A stretch of DNA of 64,000 nt from Tolypeutes matacus (GCA_026826555.1 JAKSZT010017954.1:5236642-5300641); one strand, 5' to 3'. Positions 22,791 through 34,779 are shown, counted from the first letter of the stretch. The notes: generated by a model not told the origin, from the sequence alone. Made by a program: numbers and translations.

Positions 22791-23160
22791 ATATTACATT
22801 ATTACTGTTAACCACAGTCTATAGGTCACTCCAGTTGTATTTTTCCCATACTTCTCCACATTCCCACCACCCTGCAATAGTGATGTACATCTGCTCTAGC
22901 TCACAAAGGACACTCTTGCATCTGTACCATCAACCACAATTCTCATCCACCTCTGGGTTTACTGTGCTACTAGTCCCTAGATTATTCTCTAGCTTTCTGT
23001 CAATTGGTATTTACATCCCTAGACTACCCTTTTCAGCCACATCCCCATTTATAAACCAGCTGTTACTCACTATAATGTGTTACCATCAATTCTATACATT
23101 TCCACACTTTTATAGTAAAGTTAATTAAAACTTCTACATACATTAAACATCAGTAGTCCA
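22791..23160 (-). other. LINE 3'UTR, unique part
   Basis: In element sense this links the ORF2 remnant to the repeated 3' end. It has no open frame. Text such as 'ggtggtgggaatgtggag' (reverse complement) is of the L1 3'UTR sort. Confidence 0.65.
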
Positions 23161-23885
23161 TCTCAATCCTCCTCTTATCTCCTTTAAGAATCCACCACCT
23201 ACCACAAGGTTTTGAAGATATTTTCCTACATTTTCTTCTAGAAGCTTTAGGGTTCTCACTTTTATATTTAGGTTTTTGATCCATTGTGGGTTGATTTTTT
23301 TTATAAAGTGTGTGATAGGGGTCCTCTTTCCTTCTTTTGGCTATGGATATCCAGTTCTCCCAACACCATTTGTTGAATGGACTGTTCTGCCCGAGCTGGG
23401 TGGGTTTGACAGGCTACTCAAAAATCACTAGATGTGAGGCTCTGTTTCTGAACCATCAGTTCGGTTCCATTGGTCTATGTGTCTGTCTTTATGTCAGTAC
23501 CATGCTGTTTTTTTTTTTTTTCACCACTATAGCTAGGTAATACTATTTGAAGTCTGGAAGTGAGAGTCCTCCAACTTCGCTTTTCCTTTTTAAGATGTTT
23601 CTGGCTATTCAGGACCCTTTGCCCTTCCAAATAAGTTTGATAATTGTGTTTTCCATTTATTTAAAAAATGCTGGTGTAATTTTATCAGGATTGCATTGAA
23701 TCTATATATCAATATGAGTAGAACTGATATCTTAATGATATTTAGTCTTTCAATCTGTGAGCATGGAATGTTCTTCCAATTATTTAGGTCGTTTTTTATT
23801 TCTTTTAACAATGAGTTGTAGTTTTCTGAATACAAGTGCTTTAAATTGTTGGTTAAGTTTATTCCTGAGTATTTGGGTTTTATCT
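23161..23885 (-). pseudogene. L1 ORF2 remnant (end of RT region only)
   Basis: Minus-strand translation gives a run like YSENYNSLLKEIKNDLNNWK (about 23760-23835), followed by IERLNIIKISVLLILIYRFN. After a decayed stretch come SPFNKWCWENW- and INPQWIKNLN-type motifs (about 23240-23390). These belong to the portion of L1 ORF2 after the reverse transcriptase core. Stops and frameshifts break the frame, and a T-run at about 23507-23521 adds length. The endonuclease, the RT catalytic region and the cysteine-bearing C-terminus are all missing, so it could not drive its own copying. Confidence 0.8.
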
Positions 23886-23949
23886 GTCATATTTTATTTT
23901 TACCACTCTTTTGACACTTTTAGTTACTTTTATTGATAGTATCTTCATT

Positions 23950-24835
23950 TCTAGATTCTCTTCCAGGCCTCTCTCTCCGGTCTTTTCTTTTCAGGCTGTA
24001 GCACAGCCTTTAGTATTTCCTGCAAAGCCAATCTCTTGGTTACAACCTCTCTCAGTTTCTGTTTATCTGTTATTATTCTAAACTTCCCCTCATTTTTGAA
24101 ACACAATCTTACCGATATAAGCTTCTTGGCTGGAAGTTTTTCTCTTGCAGTATCTTAAATATATCATACCACTGTCTTCTTGCTTCCATGGTTTCTGATG
24201 AGAAATCAGCACTTAATCTTATTGGGTATCCCTTATATGTTATGCATTGCTTTTCTCTTGCTGCTCTCAGAATTCTCTCTTTGTCTTTGGCATTTGACTT
24301 TCTGATTAGTATGTGTCTTGGAGTTGGTCTATCCGGATTTATTCGGATGGGAGTATATTGTGCTCCTTGGACATGGATTATCTATGTCCTTCAATAGGGC
24401 TGGGAAATTTTCTACCATTATTTCTTCAAATATTCCTTCTGTCCCTTTTCACTCATCTTCTCCTTCTGGTACACCCATGACACATATGTTTGTTGTCGTT
24501 AAGTTTCCTGAGACCCTGTTCAATATTTTCCATTCTTTTCTTTATCTGTTCTTTTGTTTGTCCACTTTCAGAGGCTATTTCTTCAAGCTCACCAATCCTT
24601 TCTTCTGCTTCCTCAAATCTGCTCTTATATGATTCCAGTACATTTTTAATTTCATTTATTGTGCCCTTCATTCCCATAAGATCTGCTATTTTTCTATGTA
24701 TGCTTTCAAATACTTCTTTGTGCTCATCCAATGTCTTCTTAATATCCTTAATCTCTTTAGCCATCTTATCGAATTTATTAAGGAGATTTGTTTGAACATC
24801 TATGATTAGTTGTCTCAACTCCTTTATGTCATCTA
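23950..24835 (-). pseudogene. L1 ORF1 remnant
   Basis: ORF1p binds RNA and trimerises through a coiled coil. A 121-residue open frame at 24453-24818 has heptad-like text (IGELEEIASESGQTKEQIKK), the coiled-coil part. After a frameshift come MGVPEG- and FEEIMVENFP-like motifs, and further on ITDKQKLREVVTKRLALQEI (about 24010-24080), the C-terminal domain end. Several stops and at least one frameshift break it, so it is not functional as read. It joins directly to a late ORF2 segment near 23885-23950, showing the internal deletion. Confidence 0.8.
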
Positions 24836-26275
24836 GAGGCTTATCTTATTCCTTAGACTGGGCCATATCTTCCTGTTTCTTGGTGTGGATTGTAATTTTT
24901 TGTTGGTATCTTGGCAGCTGCCTTGTTAGAGTACTTATTCTGGGTGCAGTTTCTCTCTTTAGTTTAGGACTTTCTTGCCCTTTCTCCCTTGCTGTTTGTG
25001 TAGTAGGAGCCAAGGATGTAGTTGGTGCTATAAGCTGTGGAGGCTAAAGATGCCCTCACTGCCCCAGCAACTAATGAAGCTTCTCCCAACTTTCTCCTTT
25101 GCCAGGGGTCAGGACAAAGCCACAGTTGCATGTAATAATCCAAGTTGTGCAGGTCCCTTTCTCCTCTGCCTGGGGTGAGGATGGAGCTGCAGGTATGGGC
25201 AGCAATCTATGCCATATGGGTCCAAAATGACTGCAGTTGCCCCAGTGACTTCCAACTATTCAGTCTGTGCCAGCTGAATGTACCTGCAGTTACCTGGATA
25301 GGCTGGTGCAGGGCCCGCCAGCTTCCTCCCTCCTAGAGGTGGGGCTGAAGCCTAGGCTAGGGCTGCAGGCCGATCTGGGTGAAAGAAACCAGTCTTTACC
25401 ATCACTGTGATTTTCAGTCAGCCCAGCTTCCCCTCATGCTGAGGCCGAGTCAAAATGGTGGCTACTAGCCTCTTTCTGACTTGGAGAGGTTCAAACTTAA
25501 GCTGTTCTTAAGGTTATACTTTAGCCAGCCAAATTCACTAATCAGTAGCTGAAATCGGTGGCCAATCGTCTCTTCCTCCACTTTTTTTGGGAAATGGAAC
25601 CTCCAACTCCAGCCACAAAATAACTCCTGAGGTGGCTTGCCCTGACAGAGTAGGATGATCAACGTGGTCTCCGCAGCATGGCCTGTGTTTTCCCAGAGAG
25701 GCTGGCACAGGTCCCCCAGCTTCCTCCCTGCCAGAGGTGGGGCTGAGGCTTAGGCTAGAGCAGCAGTCGGATCTGGATGGAAAGAAGCTCGTCCCTACCA
25801 GCACTGTGATTTTCAGTCAGCCCCACTTCCCCTCATGCCAGGGGTGGAGTTAAAATGGTGGCTATTGGCCTCTTTCTGACTTGGACAGGTTCAAACTTTA
25901 GCTGTTCTTAGAATTATTCTTTAGCCAGCCGAATTTACTAATCAGTAACTGAAGTTGGTGTCCAACTGACTCCTCCTCCCCCATTTTTGGGAAGTGGAAC
26001 TTCCAATTCCAGCCAGTGGAATCGCTCCTGAGGTGGCTTGTGCTGCCAGTGGAGGATGGGCACTGGCCTCCAGGGCGGGGAGTGCTCTACTTACCAATCT
26101 TCTGCAGATGGGCAGTCTCCTCCTTCCATTCTTTCAAGGATGTTGCAGGACACTCTTCTGTTCTCCTGGAGGCTCCAAACAGGTGCTTTGGATAGCTCTG
26201 GGTGATTACTAACTGCCCTGTAGCATGACTTGACTCTAGGCACTCCTTACTCTGCCACCATCTTGCTGGTTGTCC
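24836..26275 (-). promoter_or_regulatory. LINE 5'UTR with tandem promoter-like units
   Basis: Two copies of a unit with a period of 399 bp: 25301-25699 and 25700-26098. For example 'gtgattttcagtcagccc' starts at 25407 and 25806, and 'cttctttctgacttgg'-type text recurs. A weaker, shorter repeat of about 100 bp occurs at 25080-25300. The outer end carries gccaccatcttgctgg on the plus strand, the reverse of a YY1-like site. Tandem 5' units act as promoters in some L1 lineages; here promoter function is inferred only. Confidence 0.7.
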
Positions 26276-26288
26276 TCACTGTTATTTT
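26276..26288. repeat. Target-site duplication, right copy
   Basis: tcactgttatttt, pairing with the left copy at 22042-22055. It fixes the 5' end of the LINE-derived element at 26275. Confidence 0.85.
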
Positions 26289-26419
26289 GATGTCTGCTTA
26301 CTCCCAATTTTGGTTGCCCTTTCCTTCATCCATGTAATATGGATCAGGATACTTCCAGGATTCCATATTTGATTTCTTCTCTTTTCTCTCTTTCCTTGAG
26401 TTTTATGACATGTGAGGAC

Positions 26420-26580
26420 TCTTCTAGGAGCTTTCCATGGATTAACTTATTTAGTCCTCATGGCAACTTGAGAAGTAGGTATTTATTATCAGCATCTTCT
26501 TTTATGAATGAAGAAATTGAGGCACAGAGAGGTTAATATTTTGCTCAAAGTAATGCAGTTCGGATTACTCTTGGGCTGTC
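26420..26580 (-). mobile_element. MIR SINE (antisense)
   Basis: 'ttaacttatttagtcctcat', 'aagaaattgaggcacagag' and 'aggttaatattttgctc' follow the antisense MIR order. Confidence 0.7.
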
Positions 26581-26589
26581 TGGGTCCCA

Positions 26590-27640
26590 ATACCTCTCTG
26601 TTCTTAACCACTTGTCAATACTGGCCTTCCAGATATTCTCTGAATGACTGCATATCTACATCTCCCACTCTAGAGCTCCAGACCTTATCCCAGAGGAACC
26701 TGAAACCCAACATAGTAAATGCTGCACTCGTCACCATTCCCCCAAACTAGACCCTCCTCCTGTGTACCCCTTATCTTCAACAACAACATACCCATCCCCT
26801 TAGTCAGTATCCAAACCATACTTCAAAAAAGTAATCCAGAGATGCCCTCCCACCATTCTGTCATCCCTATATCCATCCAGTCTAGCAAGAGTTAATGCCA
26901 AATCTGTCTTTTAACCATTCTAGAGCCTGTCCCATCCTCTCTGAAAAGCACTGCCATTGATCAAGTCCTTTAACTCTTGAAAATCACATCAGTCTCCTCA
27001 CTCCCTTTGGTCCCACCCAGTCATTCTACACAAAAATGCCAACATGAGCTTTCTAAAATATCAACCCCATCATATTCTTCCAGTGGCCCACCATTATCAA
27101 GCTCTTTATTCCAGCACTCAACGCCTTCTGTGATCTTGCTCCTATCCCCCACAATCTCTCTGTAACCCCTTCCTCCCCTCCCATCCTTCCCAAAAGGTAC
27201 AACTCACCTGACTCTGAGCAGGGCTAGTTCTTTTCTTGCATACGGATGTGTTTGGGATTGCAATTCACCTTTTTCCCTAGCAACCAGTATGTGCTGGTAC
27301 ATAATGAATGACTGTTCAGTAAATAAATGTCTCCCTGTGCAGAAACTGCTCTAGTTTCCCTACCGCCCATTCCTACAAGCCATCTGCCTCAGTAATCCCC
27401 ATTTATCCTTCACAACTAAGCTGCAGGGTTACCTTCTCTAAGAAGCCTTTTGTAACTCCCTCTCACCCTCCCAGCCTAAGATAAATACTCCTTTTTGTGT
27501 TCCCAGCACACTCAGCAACATTTTAATTCCAAGCTTATCTGGGTTATAATTGCTGGTTTGCTTCCTGTCATCCACCCACACACCTACTCTTCAGATCAGT
27601 TTATAATAAATTCTGCTTTGTGTGAGATCGGTGGCCCTAA
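26590..27640 (+). mobile_element. L2 LINE fragments
   Basis: L2-like text throughout: 'acatctcccactctagagc', 'aacatgagctttctaaaat', 'tcttccagtggcccacc', then a 3' end-like 'ttcagtaaataaatg' near 27318 and more L2-like coding text after it. It may be two overlapping or rearranged L2 pieces. No frame is intact. Confidence 0.6.
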
Positions 27641-28684
27641 AAGAGACTTCCAGTTAACATAAGAAGAGTTTCCTAAGGATATTGTAAAACACATTCATAA
27701 GAAGTTGTTTCTCTTGAGCAGGGCTGTCTTCATGAGGGCCTTTGAAGAAATGTCTTCCCTGTATGGGTATCAGGAATAGCTTGGATTCTGCAGTGCAACT
27801 GGTTAATGAATCCTGTGAATGCTGCAGCTAATCAGGTTCTTCCTTCAATGGGATGCCTACAGAGCTTACAGGTAGTACATGCATACAACTCTATGGTTTG
27901 CCTTTACGATTATTGTAATAGCTCTATTTTATTCACTTTCTTTACTATCAATAATAATGGCACATTTTTTTGAGCATTTACTATGCTTCAGATTCTGTGT
28001 TAAGTAACTTAAGTTTGTTTTAGTTAAAATAACCAAATAAATTAGTGTTTTAACAGTGACAATTCTCAGACCACAAACTCAGTGTTGCATAAAACACAAG
28101 GTTCCTTATCACTATATCTTCTTTGCTTCTCCAGGATGGTGTCTATGTTCTGAGGGCCTTACTTGGTACCAAAGCATCATCAGATGACCTGGGGTAGGGT
28201 TGGGGCCACTGTTACTGGGTGATTCCCTCTGTTATCCCTGGTATTCCATTAAAAGGTCTTTGTTTCTACGTCGTCTCCACCACATGGAGAAGGGAAATGT
28301 GCAAGGCTGTGTCAGACCAATCTAGCCAAGCACCTGTTCTGCCTAAACTGTTCTCTTGGTACCTCCTCAGGTTCTACCAAGGGTGGCACCAAGGTCCTCT
28401 TGCCTCCTATGAAAGACTCAGCCCAAGGGAGGCAAGACCTGGAATGCCAATCTTAGGCATCCTACTGATGTCTGCTCTTCTCTTCTGTCCTGGAAATCTG
28501 TTTTGAGTCCTAAACTGGAAGGGATGTAGAGACTGACCATGAATGTTCATCATTCTATGCATCTGGTCCTCTCAATCTAGGATTTTGAGACTCAAAAAAA
28601 AAAAGAAAGAAAAAAGCCAAGAGTTTATTGTTGATATTTATTTAGCCATCCCTTCTCAGAGCAAATAACTAACTATGTTAGGGA
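27641..28684. other. Unassigned
   Basis: No gene recognised. An antisense MIR-like line ('gagcatttactatgcttcag') occurs near 27973, and an A-rich tract lies at 28593-28616. Confidence 0.4.
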
Positions 28685-29215
28685 TCCCCAAGACCACCCC
28701 AGGTTCAATGATTTGCTAGGAAGATACACAGGACTCAGCACATAGTCATGCTCATGACTATGATTTATTAAAGTGAAAGGATACAAAGGAAAATCATCAA
28801 AGGGAAAGGCACATGGGACAAAGTCCAGAAGAAACCAGGCTCAAGCTTCCAAGAGTCCTCTCCCAGTGGAATCACACAGGATGCACTTCATGTGTGTGCA
28901 AGGTTATCTACCAAAGGAGTTCTTTAGAGACTCTGTGCCTGGAATTTTTATTGGGCTTGGCTATGTAGGCATCCTCTGCCTGCCACTGACCAAAATTCCA
29001 GACTCTGGGAAGGAAAGAAGATGTTCAGCAAAAACCACATCATTTATATAAACAATTTAGCAACAGTGAGCCACTCTTATCAGTTAGAGTAGTGGGATCC
29101 CTCTCAAAATCCAAGTTCCTAAATGCCAGTCAAGGGCACACCTTGAAAGCAGGACTTTCAAGAGATCACAGTCTCAGGCCTGCTATGTTAACTCTCTCCA
29201 ACTCACTGACTAAAT
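28685..29215 (-). mobile_element. Old ERV LTR-like block (antisense)
   Basis: Contains 'gaccaccccaggttcaatg', 'tgatttattaaagtgaaagg', 'ccagtggaatcacacagg', 'tttttattgggcttggc' and 'cacagtctcaggcctgc', an order I associate with an old eutherian ERV LTR in reverse. On the minus strand an ATAAA-type polyadenylation signal falls near 28762. Subfamily unnamed. Confidence 0.5.
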
Positions 29216-30129
29216 GTGGGAAAGGCCAGGAGTCCAGAAAAATGTGAGTTTGTGTGTGTGTGTGAGGGCTGGGTGGAGGGAGGCCAGAGGATAAGCTTCA
29301 CTTAATATTACAAAAAACTTTCCTGCCACATATTTGCTACTCTCACATACTAGATAAGCCAATAGAGACTAGGAGACTTATAGAGCAGTGAAGCTTGGAT
29401 TTAAATCTAAGTCTATCTGAATCCAAAGTCTATATTTCTAATTGTGCACCATTCCTGCCTCCATTTCATGTCTCTCCCCTTTTTACCTTATGTTCCATCC
29501 TACAGCTAATTTGTCATCTTGCTGTTCTTTAATTGTTCCTTTAAACACCTTAAATCCTTTTTGAAAAACATGGCAGAAAATACACTAAATGACTTGACTA
29601 TTCCCTTCTAGTCTTCCCCTTCATACCATGAGCCTCTTGGAGGTAGAAGTTATGTCATCTTGCTCATCCGTACAACCTAAAGAGGTGAACAAAAGCATTT
29701 GTGAAATGCAAGACTCAAGATCAGAATCACAGTGTGACATCTGCAAGCACTGACAGCAGAGAAGGGCATCCCTGGATATCTTCAATGCCTGATGACAGCT
29801 GGTGATGTCTGGTGATGTCACCTCCTCCACCTGACCCTGCTTCCAACTTAGCCCCCTCAACCCCAGTTCACCTGCTCATGTAGATGGCATTTAGCAAGAT
29901 GTTCAGTAAGCCATCCATTTTTTTGAGAGACCCATTCTCCATAAATGAGAGAGTCATTCCAAACTTCCCATGTGGGCAGAGGGCTGTATCCAGGACAAGG
30001 ACTCGGGAGAGAGGAACCAGATGAATAAATAAGAGTGATGAACAAGCTCCTATGAATAGGGAGCTCCTGGCAATGGTCCTCCCACCTTGACCTGGCAGCC
30101 ACCGCTCTTGGCTTCCCATGTTCCCACAC
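29216..30129. other. Unassigned
   Basis: No gene recognised. A (GT)n run of about eight units lies at 29249-29264. Confidence 0.4.
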
Positions 30130-30700
30130 TGCAGTTAGAAGGGGGCTTCACTCGCCTATAAATCTGAACTCGTTGCCACCTATTTGCACTAAAGTAATAT
30201 GCAGGGACACTGATTTCTCTGCCAAGAGAAACAAGGAGCAAAGGTTTATCTGCACAAAATACAGACAGTCACACCCAATGACAAGCTATTTGAGGAATAC
30301 GTAATCAGTAGATTTAAAGGAAACATCAGTAATGTATGTCACACGCACCCAAGAGAGGGAGCAAATTGTTGGCTGGAGAATTTTGTTTTTAATTAAACAG
30401 GTAATGTATGCTTGCATTTAGTCCTATAAATGAAAATGTATTCACCACAGAGACACTGAATCCTATTAGGCTTTCCTGTACATAAACTGTATGGGTGATT
30501 ACCACTGATTACTGTACTATTAGAGACTCGTGTGTGGAGTGGCTTGATTGTAGCATGGCTGGCTCCTGAAAGGGCTCCCATGTGCTTTGCTTGAATTGTG
30601 AGGAATCAGCAGGGCTTCAGATTGCTTGGCAATTCAATTGTGGGTTTGAATAGTTGCGGGTAGAAGATGCAAATGCATGCTGTCAGAGGGAATGCTTTCT
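30130..30700. promoter_or_regulatory. Repeat-poor block, possible conserved noncoding element
   Basis: No repeat family is recognised. It keeps a few isolated CpGs and several AT-rich transcription-factor-like motifs: 'tttttaattaaacagg' at about 30386, 'ggtgattaccactgattac' near 30493, and 'gcttggcaattcaattg' near 30625. That texture is typical of conserved noncoding DNA, but conservation cannot be judged from one sequence. Confidence 0.25.
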
Positions 30701-30882
30701 TTGTACAGGCCAGAGAAATGGAAAAGAGGTCTATGAGGGAGAAGGGGGTATCAAGAAAGCCTTAGAGACTCATGGAGATAGCAGGGTAGTTGCTTACCTT
30801 GAGCATGGAGCCTGGGTATAGATCCACTCTGGCAGGTACTGCCCAGATCATTGAATGATGCCATCTCAGTGGACTCAGTGAC

Positions 30883-31335
30883 AGTTTTAGTTTCCTGGCT
30901 GCTGAAACAAATACTATGCAATAGGTTGGCTGAAACAACAGGAATTTATTGACTCATGCTTTTGAGGTTAAGAGAAGACCAAAATCAAGGCATCATTAGG
31001 GCAAAGCTTTCTCCCAGAAGACTGTGGCATTCTGGGCTGGTTGCTGGTGATCCTTGGTCCTTGGCTTTTCTGTTACATGGCAGTGCACATGGCAGCCTCT
31101 CCTGGCTTCTCTATGTCCTGTTGACTTCCAGCTTCTTCCTGTGACTTTCTCTCTTAATCATTCTGCTTATAAAGGATTCCAGTAACAGTATTAAGACCCA
31201 CCCTGATTCATGTGGGTCACAACTCAACTGAAGTAACCTCATCAAAAGGTCTTATTTACAATGAGGTCATACCCACAGGAATGGATTAAGGTTAAGAACA
31301 TGTTTTTCTGGGGTGTAGAGCTCCAAGCCACCACA
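30883..31335 (-). mobile_element. MaLR-like solo LTR (antisense)
   Basis: Reverse complement runs from TGTGGTGGCTTGGAGC to AACTAAAAC, with 'gaatcagggtgggtctta' and a polyadenylation signal in 'gtcaataaattcctgttg'. It closely resembles copy D at 10459. The flanks gtgac (30878-30882) and ctgac (31336-31340) form a 4-of-5 match to a 5-bp duplication. A plus-strand open frame inside is only antisense. Confidence 0.75.
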
Positions 31336-31649
31336 CTGACTATGGTTAGTTTTTGTGTGAGCATTATTCATAAAAGCTCACCTCCAACATAAATGCCAAC
31401 CCTATTCCATTGTATCTCATTTTGGAAATCATGAATGGAAGTAGACCTGTGAGATAAGATAAGCTTACCTGGGTCCTCCTCAACAGCCTCTCCTCCACGC
31501 CTCCTTGCTGAACTGCAGACAGGCTCTGCAAGCTTCCTCTGACCACATCAGGTCCCTCGAATTTACTGCCTCTGTCTGAGCTTTCCTTCCTCTCCACCGA
31601 CTGACTCTTCACCCCTTCCATTACCTTCCATCAAAAACATTCGTCAGAC

Positions 31650-31960
31650 ACAAAGACCAGATATTGTAGGATTCCATTTACATGAAATGTCCAGAATAGG
31701 TGAATCCATAGAGACAGAAAACAGATAAGTGGTTGCCAAAGGCTGGGGCAAGAAGGGAATAGGGAGTGATTGCTCAATGGGCAAGGGCTTTCCCTTGAGG
31801 TGATGAAAATGTTCTAGAACTAGACAGTGGTGATGGTTGCACAACACTTGTGAATGTACTAAAAGCCAATGAATTGTATATTTTGAAATGGTTAAAATGA
31901 TCATTTTAAATTCTATGTATTTTACCACAATAAAAAATCCACTTGTCCTAATGTGGAATT
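31650..31960 (+). mobile_element. Old L1 (L1ME-type) 3' UTR
   Basis: Typical landmarks: 'gattccatttacatgaaatg', 'ataagtggttgccaaaggc', 'gtgatggttgcacaacac' and 'attttaccacaataaaaaa'. A comparable section ends the HAL1 at about 58520-58800. Confidence 0.8.
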
Positions 31961-32729
31961 GGCACATATGATAAAAAACAATTAGGATATAGCTGTGAAT
32001 GGTTGATAATCCAATGCTTTTAATCAAGTTCTCCAAAGCCTGGAGCTACAGGAACAGCCAGTAGCAACCACTAGTGGAAATCTCACAGATGGAAACAAAT
32101 GTTAGATTAGATAGTCTGGAGCATCTCTTGCCCTTGACCCTCAATCACCTCCCTCTCTCCTCCTTCTCTCTCTCCCTCTCTTTCTGTGTCTCCCTCTCTG
32201 CCTTTATGGAACATTATTGCTGGTTAATTCAACAAACTCATATGCCTAGCAGGCCTGGTCTTTTCCCTCTGAATTGCTAAATCAAGGGTCTTTCTGCAGC
32301 CAGCTGGCAATAGCTGCTCTGCTTCTCTGATGGAAACTTACCCCTTTATACAGTACCACCCACTACTCACTCTAGTCTGTGTCTCCCCACAGTCTTGTTC
32401 CTACCCAACCAATGTGATACCTGCCTACACCCCACTTCTGAACCTGTCAGAATATAATTCTCAAATTATTAAAAACACAATTTTTGTACAAATAGATAAT
32501 GAATACATGTCAGAGTTTTATTTAACTCTTTAATGAGGAAACCAGCAGAATGACAGAACTGATTTAAAGGAATATGAGAAACTGGGATTTTATATAATCC
32601 ATCAGGGAAAGAAGCCTGAAATAAGACTGCCAAGTTAGATATTAATGTCTTACAGGGCAGGAAAACCTTTGGGGTTATCTTCTTTTCCAATTACAAAAAA
32701 AAAATCATCACACCTCCCAAGTTTTCTTC
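31961..32729. other. Unassigned with CT-rich tract
   Basis: No gene seen. A pyrimidine-rich tract lies at about 32148-32200. Confidence 0.4.
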
Positions 32730-32960
32730 AAATTTACCTCTAACTTTACAGGACGGTGAAATGTCTATGCGTGAATCAGTTGTTGGTCAAACCCATTTAT
32801 AATCCCCTAGAGCGCCCAATGACCGTCAAGTGGCTTGGTAGAAAATGCTTTAACATGGCATTAAATGGTCATGTGATCATCTTTTTTGCTTTGCTTCCAA
32901 ATTTTGCATAATTTTCCTTAAACAAAGCTTTACTAAGTGTGATTTTTTTTCATGTATCTA
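32730..32960. promoter_or_regulatory. Repeat-poor, CpG-retaining block
   Basis: Several CpGs survive in an AT-rich setting ('aggacggtgaa', 'tatgcgtgaatc', 'tagagcgcccaatgaccgtc') with no recognised repeat. This suggests selection or recent origin, but it is weak evidence. A candidate conserved noncoding element. Confidence 0.2.
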
Positions 32961-32979
32961 CTTAGCTAGGCTACACTGC

Positions 32980-33330
32980 CCCATTATGCAATCATTAGTC
33001 TAGGCATTGCTGTGAATGTTTTTTTGCAGATGTAATTAAAATCCCTCAGCAATTGATTTTAAACAAGAGAGATTATGCAGGATAATTTGGGTGGGCCTGA
33101 TCCAACCAGTTGGGAGGCTGATTGGAAGGACTGAGTCTGCCCCTAGAGGGGAAGCATTTCTGCTTATGGATAGTAGCTTTGTACCAAGGGAATTCATGAT
33201 CTTCCCTTCCTGGTGGCTTGCTCTATGGCTCTTAGACTTTCTCAGTCTGCCTCCACAATTGTGTGAAGGCAGGATCCTTTCTCTGGTTAAATGTTGACTG
33301 ATGTATCAGGTCTTTCTTTTTGTTCTATAA
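32980..33330 (+). mobile_element. Old LTR/MER-type repeat fragment
   Basis: 'gcagatgtaattaaaatccc', 'ttgggtgggcctgatcc' and 'ccacaattgtgtgaaggcag' follow the order of an old mammalian LTR-type repeat. Family not certain. Confidence 0.45.
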
Positions 33331-34779
33331 ATCCATTGCTATATTGTAAACAAACTGTCCTCTTCCCAGAATGGAGCCAAGTGTCCTCCAAGATGTAGGT
33401 ACTCCATAAATATCTGTTCCTACCTGTTTCCATGAGCCTCCCTTTATGTCTCCATCAGATCAAGAGGTGTGACTTTCTCCAGCACCACCACCACGCTGGA
33501 AGAAAAGGGTACATTCTTTTACATCAGCTAGAATGTTCTCTTTCGTCAGCCTCTGCCCTAAGTACTTTGCCAGGATTATCTCTTTGCCCTATACACAGAC
33601 CTTGTAGAAGTCCCTGCCTGCCACATATACCATGAGCTCAATTTCCTCATTTTGTTTATCCATTGATATTGATATTCAGGGAATTCACCTAGTTTCCTAC
33701 TGGCATGGCCAGCAAAGTGAATATCATGTTCATGAGGTCACAGTCCTTGTTTTTATGCAACTTGAAGTAGGTAAATTTTGTCTTTGGTCCCTTCCTCTAC
33801 CAGGTCCTATTTGAAGAATCATCCTCCCCAGGAATCTCAAGCCTATGAGTGTCACCACTGCTAAACTCTGCCTGAAAGACCTGCTCCATATCTGCATTTA
33901 CCTGAGTGTGAATCTCAACTCCAAGGATTAGCATTTGAAACCAGATCTCCCATGAAGTGTTGTAAGGCTTGGTTTTGTTCTTTAGGAATCCCAGGTACCA
34001 AGTGAGAGGTTTGGGGAGCTATTGTTTCAAAGGTGGGAGAGGAAGACTTTGCCAGGGTGTTTGAAAGCCTATTCTGTGTGGTTGACTCTATTTTGAAAGT
34101 CTGATATCCACAAAGAGTTCAGAAGGCATAGATAGACAGCTGAGCTGTGAACACATTCAGAGACAAAGGGAGGATTACTGTGTCTGGTACAGAATGGCCA
34201 CGTATGGACTAGAGGAGATTTATGCTAGAACTTTCACCCTGGATTCTCAAGAACAACTCTGATGCCATAGCTTTGGTCCTTGACACATCAGACTGGGTCC
34301 AGCTGACTTGGTAATGAAACAGGGGAGAGAAATAAGAGTGTTTCTGTCACTTTCCTGTACCTCTGATCTCTGGAACCACCACCATGGAGACACTCAGAGC
34401 CTGGTGATACCTGCAGCCAAATGCTAAGAAAGCACCCAAGGTCCACACATCAACACCTAGCAGAGACCATCTGTGCAAAGCAGAAGGTCAATCAGGAAAT
34501 AGAATTTAAATCCACACCAGCAAATAGCATCAACAACAGCAGCACCTCTCTCTCTCAGCAGACACGGCCCCTGGTTCTGCATTGAAGAGATCAGTAATGA
34601 GTTCAAAATGAACAGGGCCCTCACCAGCAGGTCCTCCAGGAAAGCCTTCCTTCCCAGGGCTGGAATGGCTCCCAGTAGTACAACTCTAGCTGCACAGCCT
34701 GCTCTCTAACAAAGACTGCGGAGCAAGAGAGCAAGCCAGGTGGGCCTGTCCAACCCACTTAGCCCAGGTGGGACAGACA
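33331..34779. other. Unassigned, repeat-poor
   Basis: About 1.4 kb without a recognised gene or repeat. No ORF above about 70 codons and no convincing exon. Confidence 0.4.

Larger units (their letters stand above)
22056..26275 (-). mobile_element. Half-LINE (HAL1-like) L1-derived element, complete
   Basis: A 4.2-kb element on the minus strand. In element order it has: a 5' end 'caaccagcaagatggtggca' (a YY1-like aagatgg, as at L1 starts), a long 5'UTR with a 399-bp tandem unit, a coiled-coil ORF1 with its C-terminal domain, a slice of ORF2, a long 3'UTR, and a short A-rich tail. A near-perfect 13-14 bp duplication at both ends shows it is complete as inserted. Most of ORF2 (endonuclease, the bulk of reverse transcriptase and the C-terminal part) is absent, so it is 'half-L1' in form. 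An ordinary L1 deleted after insertion cannot be excluded without comparing copies. Confidence 0.8.
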
